From positions 5,142,501 to 5,206,500 of the forward strand of contig NZ_CP162129.1 of NCBI RefSeq assembly GCF_040834005.1: 64,000 nt of DNA, written 5' to 3'. The notes beneath the pieces were generated by a model. That model ran no database searches. It was given only the letters and a program-made list of their open reading frames with translations, and was not told where the DNA came from. The position numbers and the translations under genes are program-made. How positions within the stretch are numbered: the stretch's first letter is position 1; each line of letters begins with the position of its first letter. Shown here piece after piece: positions 53,667-63,076 of this stretch. This DNA comes from Paenibacillus sp. PL2-23. GTDB taxonomy: Bacteria; Bacillota; Bacilli; Paenibacillales; Paenibacillaceae.

Positions 53667-55330
53667 CATGACTTATGCAGTTCGCGAGATTAACTGGTAA
53701 TTGTGAGAATCTATGCTTGAATAAACCGGCCACCAGGTCATATAGAGATGGGGTGGCCAGTAAGCCGAAATAAGACTTGCAAAGCGCCGCGCTTCTATGT
53801 CAAAATCGATATAGATTCGTTCAGACCCTTTGTGGTTTCTGCGACGAACCTGACAACGAGTGTGGAAGAGGCCGCGTACCATTTCGCCGTGGGTGCAGCT
53901 TTCGTCACTCGTTTTTTCTTTGTTTACCTGCCATAAGGCATAAGCCAGAAGTGTCTCTGTGGTGAACAACAACTCCATATGCGCATGCTGGTGCGCTTCG
54001 GATGTAGAATGGCAAGATTCAAAGCCAAGTTCTTGCTTGGCCGTCCGGAAAAATACTTCAATACGCCAGCGTTTCCCATAGACCTCAAGCGCTTGTTTAG
54101 GAACATCATGGCGGTTGCTAATGATCAAATAGGCGCCCTTGTAGGTGGCAAGGGAATCTTGGCCCTCCTCGGCTGCTGCGGCCGATTCTTCATCTTCTTT
54201 CAAACGAGTGGCGACAACAGCGGCAATCGGAACAAAACGATGTTTCACAGTCGGTTGCCCTTTTCGCCCTGTGGCGGGATAGGGCAGTTTCATATAAATA
54301 TCAGCTAGTGCGATGGCCGTCAGACCGGAGGATCCTTTGGCCACAAGGGATTTGTACGTCTCTTTAATCAATTGGCGTGCCGATACGGGAATAAACCTGT
54401 CGCGTCGGCCCGGCTCCTTCACGATTCGGAACAAAGCCGTGTTCCGTTTCGCTTTGGTTACCCAATCAAACTTATTCTCCATGAGGAATACAAAAAAATC
54501 TTTGCATAAATACCAACGATCCATGGCAATCCATAAGCGACACGAGACATGCTCTCTCAGCATCAGTAGCATTTGTTTGGCCAAATCAAGCTTGGAGAGT
54601 CCGTGCTCGCCTTCTTCCACCTTACGCCACATGCTGTAGTAGAGCGGATATTCAAGGCCATTTTGCAGCACGGCTTGCAATACAACCACATTCATACACC
54701 AGCTATAAGCTTTTGTAGAAGAGTCCTTGAGCCAACAAAGGAATGGCAGGCATTTAGCAAACGGATGATTGCTATGGGTATCATCTAAATTAATAATGTC
54801 GCCCTCGCGTAATTGCATATCCTCGTCTCGCTGAAGACGCTCGACGCGTTTCTTTCCGAAGGTACGCCAAGCAAAGGGTGAGGTAAACAGTCGGCTTAGC
54901 GTATACTGCGCCAATTTAAAAGGTTTAAACATTTCGCGAAGCACGGCATCCTTTTCGGCTAAACTCGCCATTTGCGATACCGCGGTGCAGCCGGAAGTTA
55001 ATCCGATCACGTAGAGAAAACACAGCATCCATGCGGGTGTGCCGTTGCGTTTGGAGATACCCGATTGCGAGAGAAGAAATGAAAAATCGAATTTGTCCCA
55101 CAGCGTACGTAAAATGGGAGCTCCTCCGCATTCGCTGAGCGGAAGATGACGAAAACGTGGTTTTTCAAGGTTTGGCTTCAAAAAAATCACCCAAAATCCT
55201 CTAAGATATACCCGTAAGAAAAGGTATCCTTCGCGATTATTGGGTCGATTTTGGTTTGTCAAGTGTTTTTGCGAAATTCCCTGTACTAGTTTGCTTTTTC
55301 TAGTATTTGGAGCGAACTGTATAAGTCATG
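53667..55330 (-). mobile_element. IS4-family insertion sequence (1664 bp) with 7-bp target duplication
   Basis: Inverted repeats CATGACTTATGCAGTTCGC (left) and CATGACTTATACAGTTCGC (right) differ at one of 19 positions. The flanks repeat ATATTTT at 53660-53666 and 55331-55337. Removing the element restores the repeat CACTTTTTTATATTTTTATGAGG that is uninterrupted at 43356 and 47014, which proves the insertion. A single transposase gene fills it. Confidence 0.93.
53673..55190 (-). CDS. IS4-family transposase
   Basis: A 505-residue DDE transposase. The first Asp is in INLDDTHSNHPF, the second in WIAMDRWY, and the YREK block with the catalytic Glu is YGKRWRIEVFFRTAK (Y-x2-R-x3-E-x6-K). A stretch rich in Glu and Ala (KEDEESAAAAEEGQD) lies in the insertion domain. 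GTG 55188-55190 is chosen because AGAGGA lies 6 nt upstream; the frame is open 24 codons further. The stop codon lies inside the left inverted repeat. It looks intact. Confidence 0.92.
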   Translation of the reverse strand: MIFLKPNLEKPRFRHLPLSECGGAPILRTLWDKFDFSFLLSQSGISKRNGTPAWMLCFLYVIGLTSGCTAVSQMASLAEKDAVLREMFKPFKLAQYTLSRLFTSPFAWRTFGKKRVERLQRDEDMQLREGDIINLDDTHSNHPFAKCLPFLCWLKDSSTKAYSWCMNVVVLQAVLQNGLEYPLYYSMWRKVEEGEHGLSKLDLAKQMLLMLREHVSCRLWIAMDRWYLCKDFFVFLMENKFDWVTKAKRNTALFRIVKEPGRRDRFIPVSARQLIKETYKSLVAKGSSGLTAIALADIYMKLPYPATGRKGQPTVKHRFVPIAAVVATRLKEDEESAAAAEEGQDSLATYKGAYLIISNRHDVPKQALEVYGKRWRIEVFFRTAKQELGFESCHSTSEAHQHAHMELLFTTETLLAYALWQVNKEKTSDESCTHGEMVRGLFHTRCQVRRRNHKGSERIYIDFDIEARRFASLISAYWPPHLYMTWWPVYSSIDSHNYQLISRTA

Positions 55331-55369
55331 ATATTTTTATGAGGCTTTACTTTCGTAATTCAGGTTCAA

Positions 55370-56212
55370 TCAAATAAGAAACGAAGGTTCAACTGAAAAT
55401 GATTTAATATTGTTATTTACTAAAATCCTATAAAGTTTTTGGGATATTATAATTTCTTTCCCCCCCATAAACTTCCCTTGATATATGCTACCGAACCAGT
55501 TTTCGGTGTAACAAATATCCTGCCTACCCCAATCGGGTTTATTAAAATAAAGCAGTCCTTTTCTTAGAAATTTATTATTAAACCCACACTCCTTGCACAT
55601 ATCTCCTCTCTCCAGTTGAGTAGGGTCTATTACTTGACCAATGCCTACCTCTATCTCAACCTTGTAGAATCCCTGAATTTGCTTACTAGGCGATTTTAAG
55701 CTATTTACTGGAACATATTTCAACCCTTGTATTCCTTCTTGTTCCAACACTGTTTTCAGTTTATTTGATACAAATATTTCTGAATTTGGTGGGTTAGATA
55801 TAGATAAATCATATTTTTTTAAGAATTTCTCATTCGCTAACACATGATTTCTATGCAATTTCCTTACTCTGTTTTTGCATTTATTACATTCATAGTAAAG
55901 AGATTCACTTGAATGGGAGTCATCAGCATCTCCGTTTATAATTAATCGTAAAATCTCAGAATCTTCTTTATCTTTCTTAGTAAAAGAATACTCTCGTCTA
56001 AATACGAAGTGGAATACCTCATTCTGAACAAGAACATTAATAAAATCATTATAATCTGCTGTACCAGAATTAAAACAAAATACAATCATCTTTCCATGGT
56101 TTTTATCTACAGTATTATAACTATAATAATTCTTCCAATTTTCCAACAAATATTCGAACTCTTGCAATACATGTATCCACAGTTTTTCCTTCATATAAAA
56201 AGTCAACCCCAT
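55370..56212 (-). CDS. Double-CxxC protein, candidate immunity protein
   Basis: A 280-residue soluble protein with two CxxC pairs: YECNKCKNRVRKLH near residue 107 and MCKECGFNN near 205, likely one zinc site, as in double-CxxC (SitI6-like) immunity proteins. The N-terminal part is aromatic and charged (HVLQEFEYLLENWKNYY). Base composition is very AT-rich, so it is probably acquired. It lies between the IS4 and IS3 copies with no toxin partner left. ATG 56212 is weakly supported (GAGGGAG 13 nt upstream); ATG at 56194 is possible. Confidence 0.6.
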   Translation of the reverse strand: MGLTFYMKEKLWIHVLQEFEYLLENWKNYYSYNTVDKNHGKMIVFCFNSGTADYNDFINVLVQNEVFHFVFRREYSFTKKDKEDSEILRLIINGDADDSHSSESLYYECNKCKNRVRKLHRNHVLANEKFLKKYDLSISNPPNSEIFVSNKLKTVLEQEGIQGLKYVPVNSLKSPSKQIQGFYKVEIEVGIGQVIDPTQLERGDMCKECGFNNKFLRKGLLYFNKPDWGRQDICYTENWFGSIYQGKFMGGKEIIISQKLYRILVNNNIKSFSVEPSFLI

Positions 56213-56239
56213 TTGATATTTTGTACTCCCTCTACTTCA

Positions 56240-57366
56240 TGGAGTTGTCAAAAAAAGTGCAGTTTGAAAACACCCTCATACAGAAATCCCGTGACTAAGC
56301 TGCCTGTGACAGCATTTTTTCGCGATAAATAGCGGGGGGCCAGCCCCCTGGATTAGTGGGTGTAAATCCGCTGTCTGTTGTAATAGACCATGATGTATCT
56401 GAAAATGGCCGATTTCATATAGGCCATCGGGTAGCGCTCCGTGTTGATCTAGTACAGCTTCTCTTTCTTTAGCGCAGCAAAAAAGCTTTCCATCCTAGCG
56501 TTGTCATAGCAACGCCCTGTACCGCTCATGCTCTGAACGGCATCTCGTTTAGCTATACACTCTCGGAATGCATATCTTGTGAATTGACTGCCTCGATCAC
56601 TGTGATAAATCATTCCGCGAGCATTCTTTACTTTAGAGGCGTTCTCAAAGGCCTGGATGCAGAGCTCCTTGCGCATATTGTCGTCCATGGCGAGGCCCAC
56701 GATCTCGCCATTGAAACAATCCAGTACCGCGGACAGATATAGCTTGCTGTCTGAACAAGGGATTTCGGTGGTATCCGATAGCCACTTTTGGTTGGGGGCT
56801 GAGGCTCTGAAGTCTCTCTGGATCAGGTTCTCACTCTTTTGAGCTGCGGCATCCTCGCGTGTAATGCCGTTTGGATGACGCTTGCTTTCTTCAACAATCC
56901 ATGCTTCCTTCATGATGCGATAGACCGTGCTGTAGCTGGTCTTGATATCTATTTGTGACAGCGTAAAGATGTAAGCATAGAGCTGGTATGCCCTTACCGC
57001 TTCCGGTCTTTTGCGAAAAAACCGAGTGCATCCTTGAGAATTTCATTCGCGCGGCGCAGCTCGATTATTTTTTTCTAACTCGATTTCACGGGCAGTCTTA
57101 TCGGCAGATGCATAAGCACTTCCGCTCCCGATATGTGCTCCATCGCCGTGCAAGGCTCTTCGCTTTCTCCAATCCTGTAAGGTGTGGTAGGCTACGCTAC
57201 GCCTAACTGCTCGGCGGCTTTCTTTGGGCCAATCTCATCGCTCAATCTTACTGCTTGTTCTTTGAATACTTTGTCGTATCAATTCATTGCCTCTCGTTCC
57301 CTCGTCTGATTTCATTTTATTTCATATGAGGGGGTTTTTCGACTGCATTTTTATTGTAGCACTCCA
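56240..57366 (-). mobile_element. Decayed IS3-family insertion sequence
   Basis: Imperfect inverted repeats of about 40 bp: left TGGAGTTGTCAAAAAAAGTG and right (reversed) TGGAGTGCTACAATAAAAAT, both continuing to CCCTCATA. Length 1127 bp, shorter than usual. The orfA part (about 57180-57285) reads KVFKEQAVRLSDEIGPKKAAEQLGVA and then stops because GTAGC is duplicated; orfB is interrupted. The 3-bp flanks TCA and TCG do not form a clean duplication, fitting an old insertion. Confidence 0.8.
56449..56913 (-). pseudogene. IS3-family transposase OrfB fragment
   Basis: 154 residues of the rve core: Asp in LSDTTEIPC, second Asp in YHSDRGSQFT and Glu in NARMESFFAALKKEKLY, with YDNA before it. The N-terminal part of OrfB and the very C-terminus are missing or out of frame, so the element cannot move by itself. 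Confidence 0.85.
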
Positions 57367-57448
57367 TCGGGACATTGCGTTTGATTGTGACGGAGATAAA
57401 AAAATAGATTGCCCGCGTTCATTCGGCACTGGGTGGGGGTAAAAGAAA

Positions 57449-57476
57449 GACCTTGAGGATTTCCGCCCCCAAGGTC
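57449..57476 (-). terminator. Terminator after the 57484 immunity gene
   Basis: GACCTTG / CAAGGTC stem, 8 nt past the stop; the minus-strand side continues TCTTTCTTTTACC. It precedes the spacer motif CATTCGGCACTGGGT. Confidence 0.6.
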
Positions 57477-57483
57477 AAGGTGT

Positions 57484-57789
57484 TTAATCACCTGCGACAT
57501 GTACAGCTTGAACATTAGCATCACTTAAAGATTGAACCAATCTATCTAAGGAAGAATGATGCACGGAGTCAATAAATGTACGTATTTGTTTCAAATCTTC
57601 CACAAAGCATGAGAGTTCAGATTGATTAAGTCGAACATTAGTCTTGTAATAATCTTTAACTTTCCTTAAATACATATAACTCCTCCAATTTGATGTGCCC
57701 GTAAATATAGCATCATGTAAACTATTGGGTATTTCTAATAGCCCTATTCTGACTTTTTTCTCATCAAATAATACAATATCCAGCCCCAT
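57484..57789 (-). CDS. Probable immunity protein of the 57825 toxin tip
   Basis: A 101-residue protein opening MGLDIVLFDEKKVRIGLLEI, a style common among small immunity proteins, with helices after residue 40. The ATG at 57787-57789 follows AGGAGGG closely. An upstream ATG at 57826-57828 overlaps the toxin stop as ATGA and would add 13 residues; either is possible. Placement directly after a toxin tip is the evidence for immunity. No named family recognised. Confidence 0.65.
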   Translation of the reverse strand: MGLDIVLFDEKKVRIGLLEIPNSLHDAIFTGTSNWRSYMYLRKVKDYYKTNVRLNQSELSCFVEDLKQIRTFIDSVHHSSLDRLVQSLSDANVQAVHVAGD

Positions 57790-57824
57790 AGTCCCTCCTA
57801 AATATACTTTTAAACTAAATTTTG

Positions 57825-58112
57825 TCATTTCCAATCGGCTTGTGGGAATGCAGTTACAAGGTTTCCATCCTTATCTACAACGACTCTAACCTTGTACAAA
57901 TTATTCCCATTTGCATCAACGTCCATGACTTTATTGAATTCTTTTTCATAAACAAATCTGTCTCCATCCATAGATACTCTGTCGGGGTTTAAAATTGCGT
58001 CTCTACTGTAGGTACGCCAATAGCCACCTGTTACAGTCCACTTACTTTTATGCTCCCAACCTGACTTGCTACCAATATGTCTATCCTCGACATGCTTTAC
58101 CCCGTCACCAGA
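57825..58112 (-). pseudogene. RNase-like toxin tip detached from the Rhs-Hint copy B
   Basis: About 95 residues in their own frame: SGDGVKHVEDRHIGSKSGWEH, KSKWTVTGGYWRTYSRDAIL, then FVYEKEFNKVM and VRVVVDKDGNLVTAFPQADWK, stop at 57825. The H..DRH, KSKW and final TAFP pattern recalls Barnase/EndoU/ColicinE5-type (BECR) RNase tips; this is recognition by eye. It has no start codon or ribosome site. In an intact cassette it would follow the Hint domain. Confidence 0.6.
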
Positions 58113-59577
58113 AGTCTTTCACCTTAAAGTTGTAGACTGTCTTGTGTTCCTTCTTAACCTCAATCTTCTCAATGGCTAATTCCTTACCATCAGAGGTTGT
58201 CAGAACATCGTCCACCTTAAGATGCTGTGCTTCCACCCAACCTTTGCCGACGATCCAAAACGGATGCTCATCGGTAGTCGTTATGACTTCGCCGCCAACA
58301 GTAATATTATACGTTTCCTCAACATCACGTTGATAGAGCCATTCGACTTCCTTGTATGCCACTTCTCCAGTCTCATCAGACTTAGCAAGAACCTTATCCC
58401 CTACCTCGATTTCCTCGATAGGTTTCTCCCCTTCGTCTGTTAAAACCTTCGTACCTGCTGTAAAACAATTGCAATCTAATAACCCCTTGACATCTAGTTT
58501 CTTAGCCAATTTAGGTGCCGCTTTAATAATAAGTTTTAATGCTGCCGTGCTTCCTCCCACCATGGTTAGGATTTCGCCCATTTCTTGCCCGTAACGACGA
58601 ACCTCTTTATCTGTGGGGTTACCTGTAAATATAGGTATTGTATTTTTTGAGAAATAATTAATTTTATCCTTTGCCGAACTCCCTAGAGCTGAGACTAAGT
58701 CCTGCAGACCGATTTTCCCATTATATATGGCTTGACCAAACTGGTAGAGGCCAACATAGGTTTCCCAAGACAGGAACTCCTCTACAGTCCCTTTAAGGGT
58801 GTCATAAACTCCTAGTGCCAAATCGTCCCACTGGTTCCAAGCTATATGTCCAGATGGATCAACATAAAGCATTGGATTATTATGCACATACGAATACCCA
58901 TTCTGACTCTGCGGATTCCACAGATCCCCCTTATACGTATCCTCACTAATAAACCGTCCGATCTCCGGCTGGTAGTACCGCGCTCTTGCATACGTCAGCC
59001 CGCTGGAATAATCATACCCCAGCCCCGTGTAGCCGAACAGGTTGTCTGGGCCCGACCAGTTCAGATCGGTCTTCTTGCTGTCCAGCATCACACCGAATTC
59101 GTCATAGTGATACCGCGCAGAGACGCGTCCGTCCTTCTCTGCAAGGCCGATGACGCTGCCCAGGGCATCGTGCATGTACCAAAGCGTCTTGGGCTGTACG
59201 CCCGGCTCCGCTCCGCCTGCGCCAAGGGCTGGCTCCCAGCCATTGTTGGCGTCATACGCCGGCAGGTACGTCATGCTTAAGCGTTCGCCGCCTGCCCCAT
59301 AAACATAGGTTTCCTTCCACTTCGTTGGATCTGCTTCGGTTACTTGAAGCGGCTCCGGCAGCGCCAGACTCACGTCATTGGTGAAATTCAGCTCCCAATG
59401 CTTCTTCTTGTGCTGTTTCTCCCAGCCGTCGCGTGGTCCCCCTGGATGCATGTCCGGATATTCCTCGTCGGTATAACCGCATTTTTTCGCTAGCCCCGGT
59501 GGAATGAAGCCCGGCGGCACTACATGGCAATTGGCCGAGCCATTGCCATTACCTCGACAACCCCTATGCTGAATCAA
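58105..59577 (-). pseudogene. Orphan Rhs core plus truncated Hint domain, copy B
   Basis: 490 residues: the partial Rhs core (1-about 240) as in copy A, then a helical pre-toxin segment (KGTVEEFLSWETYVGLYQFG) and a Hint domain starting CNCFTAGTKVLTDEG with TTDEHPFWIVGKGW. It stops at YNFKVKDFW: the last Hint block with HTYFVS and the terminal His-Asn are missing. A deletion of roughly 30-50 codons that also shifts the frame explains the loss and disconnects the RNase-like tip beginning at 58112. The upstream sequence equals that of copy A. Confidence 0.8.
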
Positions 59578-59610
59578 TTTTCCGAACGTGCAAGTACCGC
59601 CCTAAGCTTG
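58901..59610 (-). repeat. Rhs core repeat B
   Basis: Second near-identical core (see 52568-53277 and 62420-63014). Differences noticed include GCGCTCTTGC against GTGCTCTTGC in copy A and GCGCCAGACTC against GCGCCAGGCTC. Confidence 0.9.
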
Positions 59611-59731
59611 GATTTCGGAATGGGTCTACGTTTACTTAACCAATCCGTTAAGACGTATCGACACGTCAACGCCTCTGACAATATTTTATGCAAATAGAAA
59701 ACCACATGGAGTTGTTACGCTCGCATTTGGT

Positions 59732-59830
59732 TTAAGAATTATCGCTAATTAAAACCGACAAAAATGTTATGAATGATTTTTTTTGATAAGTTAAAACTCC
59801 ACTATCACCAGCATGCAACTTCTCGTAATC
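59732..59830 (-). pseudogene. 3' end of the DUF2500-like gene cut by IS1380
   Basis: Reads DYEKLHAGDSGVLTYQKKSFITF and ISDNS then TAA. It is the continuation of the 61506-61735 gene; the two halves join exactly when the IS1380 copy and one target duplication are removed. Confidence 0.75.
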
Positions 59831-59836
59831 ACTATA

Positions 59837-61499
59837 CCTGAATCCGTGACAGCTTAGGTCCCCTACCTCCTAGGCAGTCCGTATTTTGGAAAACAGGCGT
59901 AGAAGATTGTGTATCTTACAACATTCCCATCTTCGGATTCAAACAAGAAGCGCTTTTCACAGGAAGCAAGGCATGCGAAATAAACCTCCTTTTTTACAGG
60001 GGGGAGGCGACTGGTGGCTGTGCTTGCGTTTCATTCACAATAATCAGGCAAATGCCTGGTAGATTCGACGAACGGTTTGGAACCATGGACTGTAACGGCC
60101 GAAATTGAAGGACGTTTGTCGGGCATGGCGGCTGACTCTAGCTGCGATGTAGATGATGTTCTGAATGACAGTTCGGATACGACGGCGCCCGACGCCTCCA
60201 CGAATCGGTGCATCATCTTGACGTAAGCTTTCTTGTCCCATGATGCGAAGCAGGTTATAGGCGAATACGCCAGCGTGCAGGACTAGCTCATTCGTATCGA
60301 ACTTGCCTGCCGGCAATCGCTCCAAATCTAGATCGGTCTTAAGCTCACTATGAAATTGCTCGCTTGTGCCATGATCGCGATAAAGCTCAATGACACGCCA
60401 TGGCGAGCAAGTCAGAGATGTCCAGTAAACGTTCACTTCCACATCTGGAAACATGAGCACCTGCCCATCCCGATCGATCGTACGCACGATGACTTGGAAC
60501 ACTTGACGCAGGTTACAATCGAAGTCTTTCTGTGGAAATGTAATCGCGCCGATGTAGGTGGTCTTCCCAGGGCGTTGCTCACAAGATATCCCTTTGTCTT
60601 CGGCTACTCGCAGCCAGCTTTCTTTGGAAGCGCCGCGAAGATTGACTTTAATGATGTAGTCAACATCTTTCTCCGCGTGGCAAACTTGCAAGTTTTCAAG
60701 ACTATCGTGAGCAGAATCCATACGGACGAGTAGACGATCACTTGTAATGCGACGAGCGTAATGAATCGTTTCCCGAAGGAAATCAGCACCATCTTTCTGG
60801 CTGTGTGTACTACCTTCACGCAATTGAAGATTTACGCCATACCCTTCTCGGCCCAAATAGGCAAAGATGGGGGCATATCCAAATGTTCCTTTGTACGTGA
60901 GGGAGACACCTTCTTTTTTCGTGCCGGAGTTATCGAACGGCGAAACGTCAATGTCCAGCGGTATGACCGTATGCTCGCCTGCGTCAAGTCCAGTTACCGG
61001 GGCATTGAGGTTTCGGATGAGGTCGGCAGATTCCTGCAACAGAATGTCATTCCAATTGGCATCTATTGTTTGTGCAGCGGCATCCAGTCGCTGACGGAGC
61101 GTAGGGCTTGAAGGCACTTTGCGAATACCCAGGCATGTTTGAAACACCGTATCTTTGCGAAAAGGCTCGATGTGGTCGAAATCGCTTTTACCTTGGCAGA
61201 GCAGACCAAGATAGCTTTTCATGACTTCGCCGTTCCCGTGGATCGGATTCTCCATTCCTTTAACGGCTGAGCGATTAAGACGCTGAGACAACTGTGTATG
61301 GGAAAGCAGCGCACCGACCGCAGCCAAGCCTGCATGCGTTGTTAAGAGGATTTCCTTAGATTGGGTGAATTGGATCTTCATATTCAGCACCTCGTTGGTG
61401 AAAGTAGATAATAAGCGATTATCTTTAATTTTCGACTTCAGAGATGCATTTTCCTTTAAATATCTCGGTTTTTATAAACTTTGTATCACGGATTCAGGA
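59837..61499 (-). mobile_element. IS1380-family insertion sequence (1663 bp)
   Basis: Ends CCTGAATCCGTGA and TCACGGATTCAGG are perfect 13-bp inverted repeats. ACTATA occurs on both sides (59831-59836 and 61500-61505) as target duplication. The uninterrupted target is visible at 53497-53510 in copy A (ATCACTATATTTCGG), confirming the site. The element carries one transposase gene and looks complete. Confidence 0.93.
60044..61381 (-). CDS. IS1380-family transposase
   Basis: A 445-residue DDE transposase. Asp residues occur in IPLDIDVSPFDNSGTKKEG and in LVRMDSAHDS, and the Glu in YRDHGTSEQFHSELKTDLDLERLP, the IS1380 signature around SEQFHSELK. Start ATG 61379-61381 has GAGGTG 7 nt upstream; a GTG 9 nt earlier is inside that site. 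No damage seen, so the element may be active. Confidence 0.93.
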   Translation of the reverse strand: MKIQFTQSKEILLTTHAGLAAVGALLSHTQLSQRLNRSAVKGMENPIHGNGEVMKSYLGLLCQGKSDFDHIEPFRKDTVFQTCLGIRKVPSSPTLRQRLDAAAQTIDANWNDILLQESADLIRNLNAPVTGLDAGEHTVIPLDIDVSPFDNSGTKKEGVSLTYKGTFGYAPIFAYLGREGYGVNLQLREGSTHSQKDGADFLRETIHYARRITSDRLLVRMDSAHDSLENLQVCHAEKDVDYIIKVNLRGASKESWLRVAEDKGISCEQRPGKTTYIGAITFPQKDFDCNLRQVFQVIVRTIDRDGQVLMFPDVEVNVYWTSLTCSPWRVIELYRDHGTSEQFHSELKTDLDLERLPAGKFDTNELVLHAGVFAYNLLRIMGQESLRQDDAPIRGGVGRRRIRTVIQNIIYIAARVSRHARQTSFNFGRYSPWFQTVRRIYQAFA

Positions 61500-61505
61500 C
61501 TATAT

Positions 61506-61735
61506 TTCGGAACCTTTAATTTAACATCTGAACCTTCAATTTCAAATGTAACATAATACTCCTTGATTAAAGGTGAATTCACTGAGTTTTTCCACTCATC
61601 AATTCTCTTTTTTCTTACAATGGCATTCGAAGAAATAAAAGGCTTGTTCTTATCTAATCGGTTCAAACGCCATACTATAAAACAAATTAATACAATAACT
61701 AAAAATACAACAATCGGTATAATAACCTCTAACAA
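61506..61735 (-). pseudogene. DUF2500-like immunity gene, 5' part, interrupted by IS1380
   Basis: TTG at 61733-61735 with AAAGGAGGG 6 nt upstream starts MLEVIIPIVVFLVIVLICF, a membrane anchor, then a charged linker and KEYYVTFEIEGSDVKLKVPKYS, the DUF2500-type beta domain. IS1380 cuts it after KYS; the remaining 32 residues lie at 59732-59830. Whole length would be about 110 residues. A membrane-anchored immunity protein fits the hydrophobic toxin tail before it. Confidence 0.65.
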
Positions 61736-61996
61736 TGCAGACCCTCCTTTTGGATTCTTAGTAACACCAATACCACCAGAAAATCCAAACTCTAATGCGA
61801 CTTTAAATCGAACTACTCCGTTTTGATAAGAAACTTTAGCCGCAGTACCCACAGCGCCCCCAACTTCGACTACAGTAAAGTATCCAGTATCTAATACAGG
61901 CGTATATACTCCAATTATAACATCCGCTAAAGTGGCATCCGCTCCGATAAAACATTTACCTGAGTTGTAATCACAGCTTACTCCTACTTCTGCCAC
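61736..61996 (-). pseudogene. Gly-rich toxin tail of Rhs copy C, out of frame and fused to the next gene
   Basis: Reads AEVGVSCDYNSGKCFIGADA, LADVIIGVYTPVLDTGYF, VEVGGAVGTAAKVSYQNGVV and ALEFGFSGGIGVTKNP, a Gly/Val-rich, amphipathic beta or pore-like sequence. In copy A the same end is followed by TAA; here the codon is AAA, so the frame runs into the DUF2500-like gene. The Rhs copy C frame ends at 61984 just past a frame change near 62010. Toxic action unknown; membrane insertion is a guess. Confidence 0.55.
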
Positions 61997-63054
61997 ACCA
62001 GCCGAGAATTCATTAATTTAACACCCCCAGCGTATGCCTTATATTCCATCTTAGTACCGATAAAATCGCCATCGAATTCAAACTTTGCATCAAAAGAATT
62101 AGTATCCTGATATGGATCAAAAGTAATAATACTAGGCGTGACATTAGGACCTGGATTTCTAATATCAGGCTTTTCAGTTGCATTCCATGCATTAAATTTT
62201 ATTTCATACCTCTGATATGAAACAGCAGCAGCAGAGCTCCCTACCTTCCCTTTGAGAATACCATTTTCCACGATAGGCTGACCGTTATCAGGAAACCAAT
62301 AAGATGTCTCCGGATTGTTACATATACCTTCATGAGCCCAAGCACCATCAGCTGATACGCAATAATTACCAGAGGGATCAGTATAGATTAACGGATTATT
62401 ATGCACATACGTAAATTGGTTCTGACTCTGCGGATTCCACAGATCCCCCTTATACGTATCCTCACTAATAAACCGTCCGATCTCCGGCTGGTAGTACCGC
62501 GCTCTTGCATACGTCAGCCCGCTGGAATAATCATACCCCAGCCCCGTGTAGCCGAACAGGTTGTCTGGGCCCGACCAGTTCAGATCGGTCTTCTTGCTGT
62601 CCAGCATCACACCGAATTCGTCATAGTGATACCGCGCAGAGACGCGTCCGTCCTTCTCTGCAAGGCCGATGACGCTGCCCAGGGCATCGTGCATGTACCA
62701 AAGCGTCTTGGGCTGTACGCCCGGCTCCGCTCCGCCTGCGCCAGGGGCTGGCTCCCAGCCATTGTTGGCGTCATACGCCGGCAGGTACGTCATGCTTAGG
62801 CGTTCGCCGCCTGCCCCATAAACATAGGTTTCCTTCCACTTCGTTGGATCTGCTTCGGTTACTTGAAGCGGCTCCGGCAGCGCCAGGCTCACGTCATTGG
62901 TGAAGTTCAGCTCCCAATGCTGCTTCTTGTGCTGCTTCTCCCAGCCGTCGCGTGGTCCCCCTGGGTGCATGTCCGGATATTCCTCGTCGGTATAACCGCA
63001 TTTCTTCGCTAGCCCCAACAAAAAAGAAACCTTGAAAGGCACGAAGCCAATCAA
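61984..63054 (-). pseudogene. Orphan Rhs core plus tip, copy C
   Basis: 356 residues. The partial Rhs core runs from LGLAKKCGYTDEEYPD to PEIGRFISEDTY and YVHNNPLIYTDPSG. The tip (about 225-356) reads VSADGAWAHEGICNNPETSYW and KFEFDGDFIGTKMEYKAYAGG, then a frame change gives LMNSRLVWQK and stop; the real continuation is in the frame of 61736-61996 (NEFSAGVAEVG). There is no Hint domain. The first residues (MIGFVPFKVSFL) are translated terminator sequence, so this is a cassette without its own start. Confidence 0.8.
62420..63014 (-). repeat. Rhs core repeat C
   Basis: Third near-identical core. Its upstream border is at 63014, inside the GCTAGCCCC shared with A and B; beyond it the sequence is a terminator instead of the longer core of A and B. 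Confidence 0.9.
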
Positions 63055-63058
63055 GGTT
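63019..63058 (-). terminator. Terminator after kptA
   Basis: AACCTTGA / TCAAGGTT with inner GGC/GCC and, on the minus strand, a T-rich tail (TTTCTTTTTTG). It is close to the one at 45464-45494. Confidence 0.75.
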
Positions 63059-63076
63059 CAATCAACTGAATTTATA

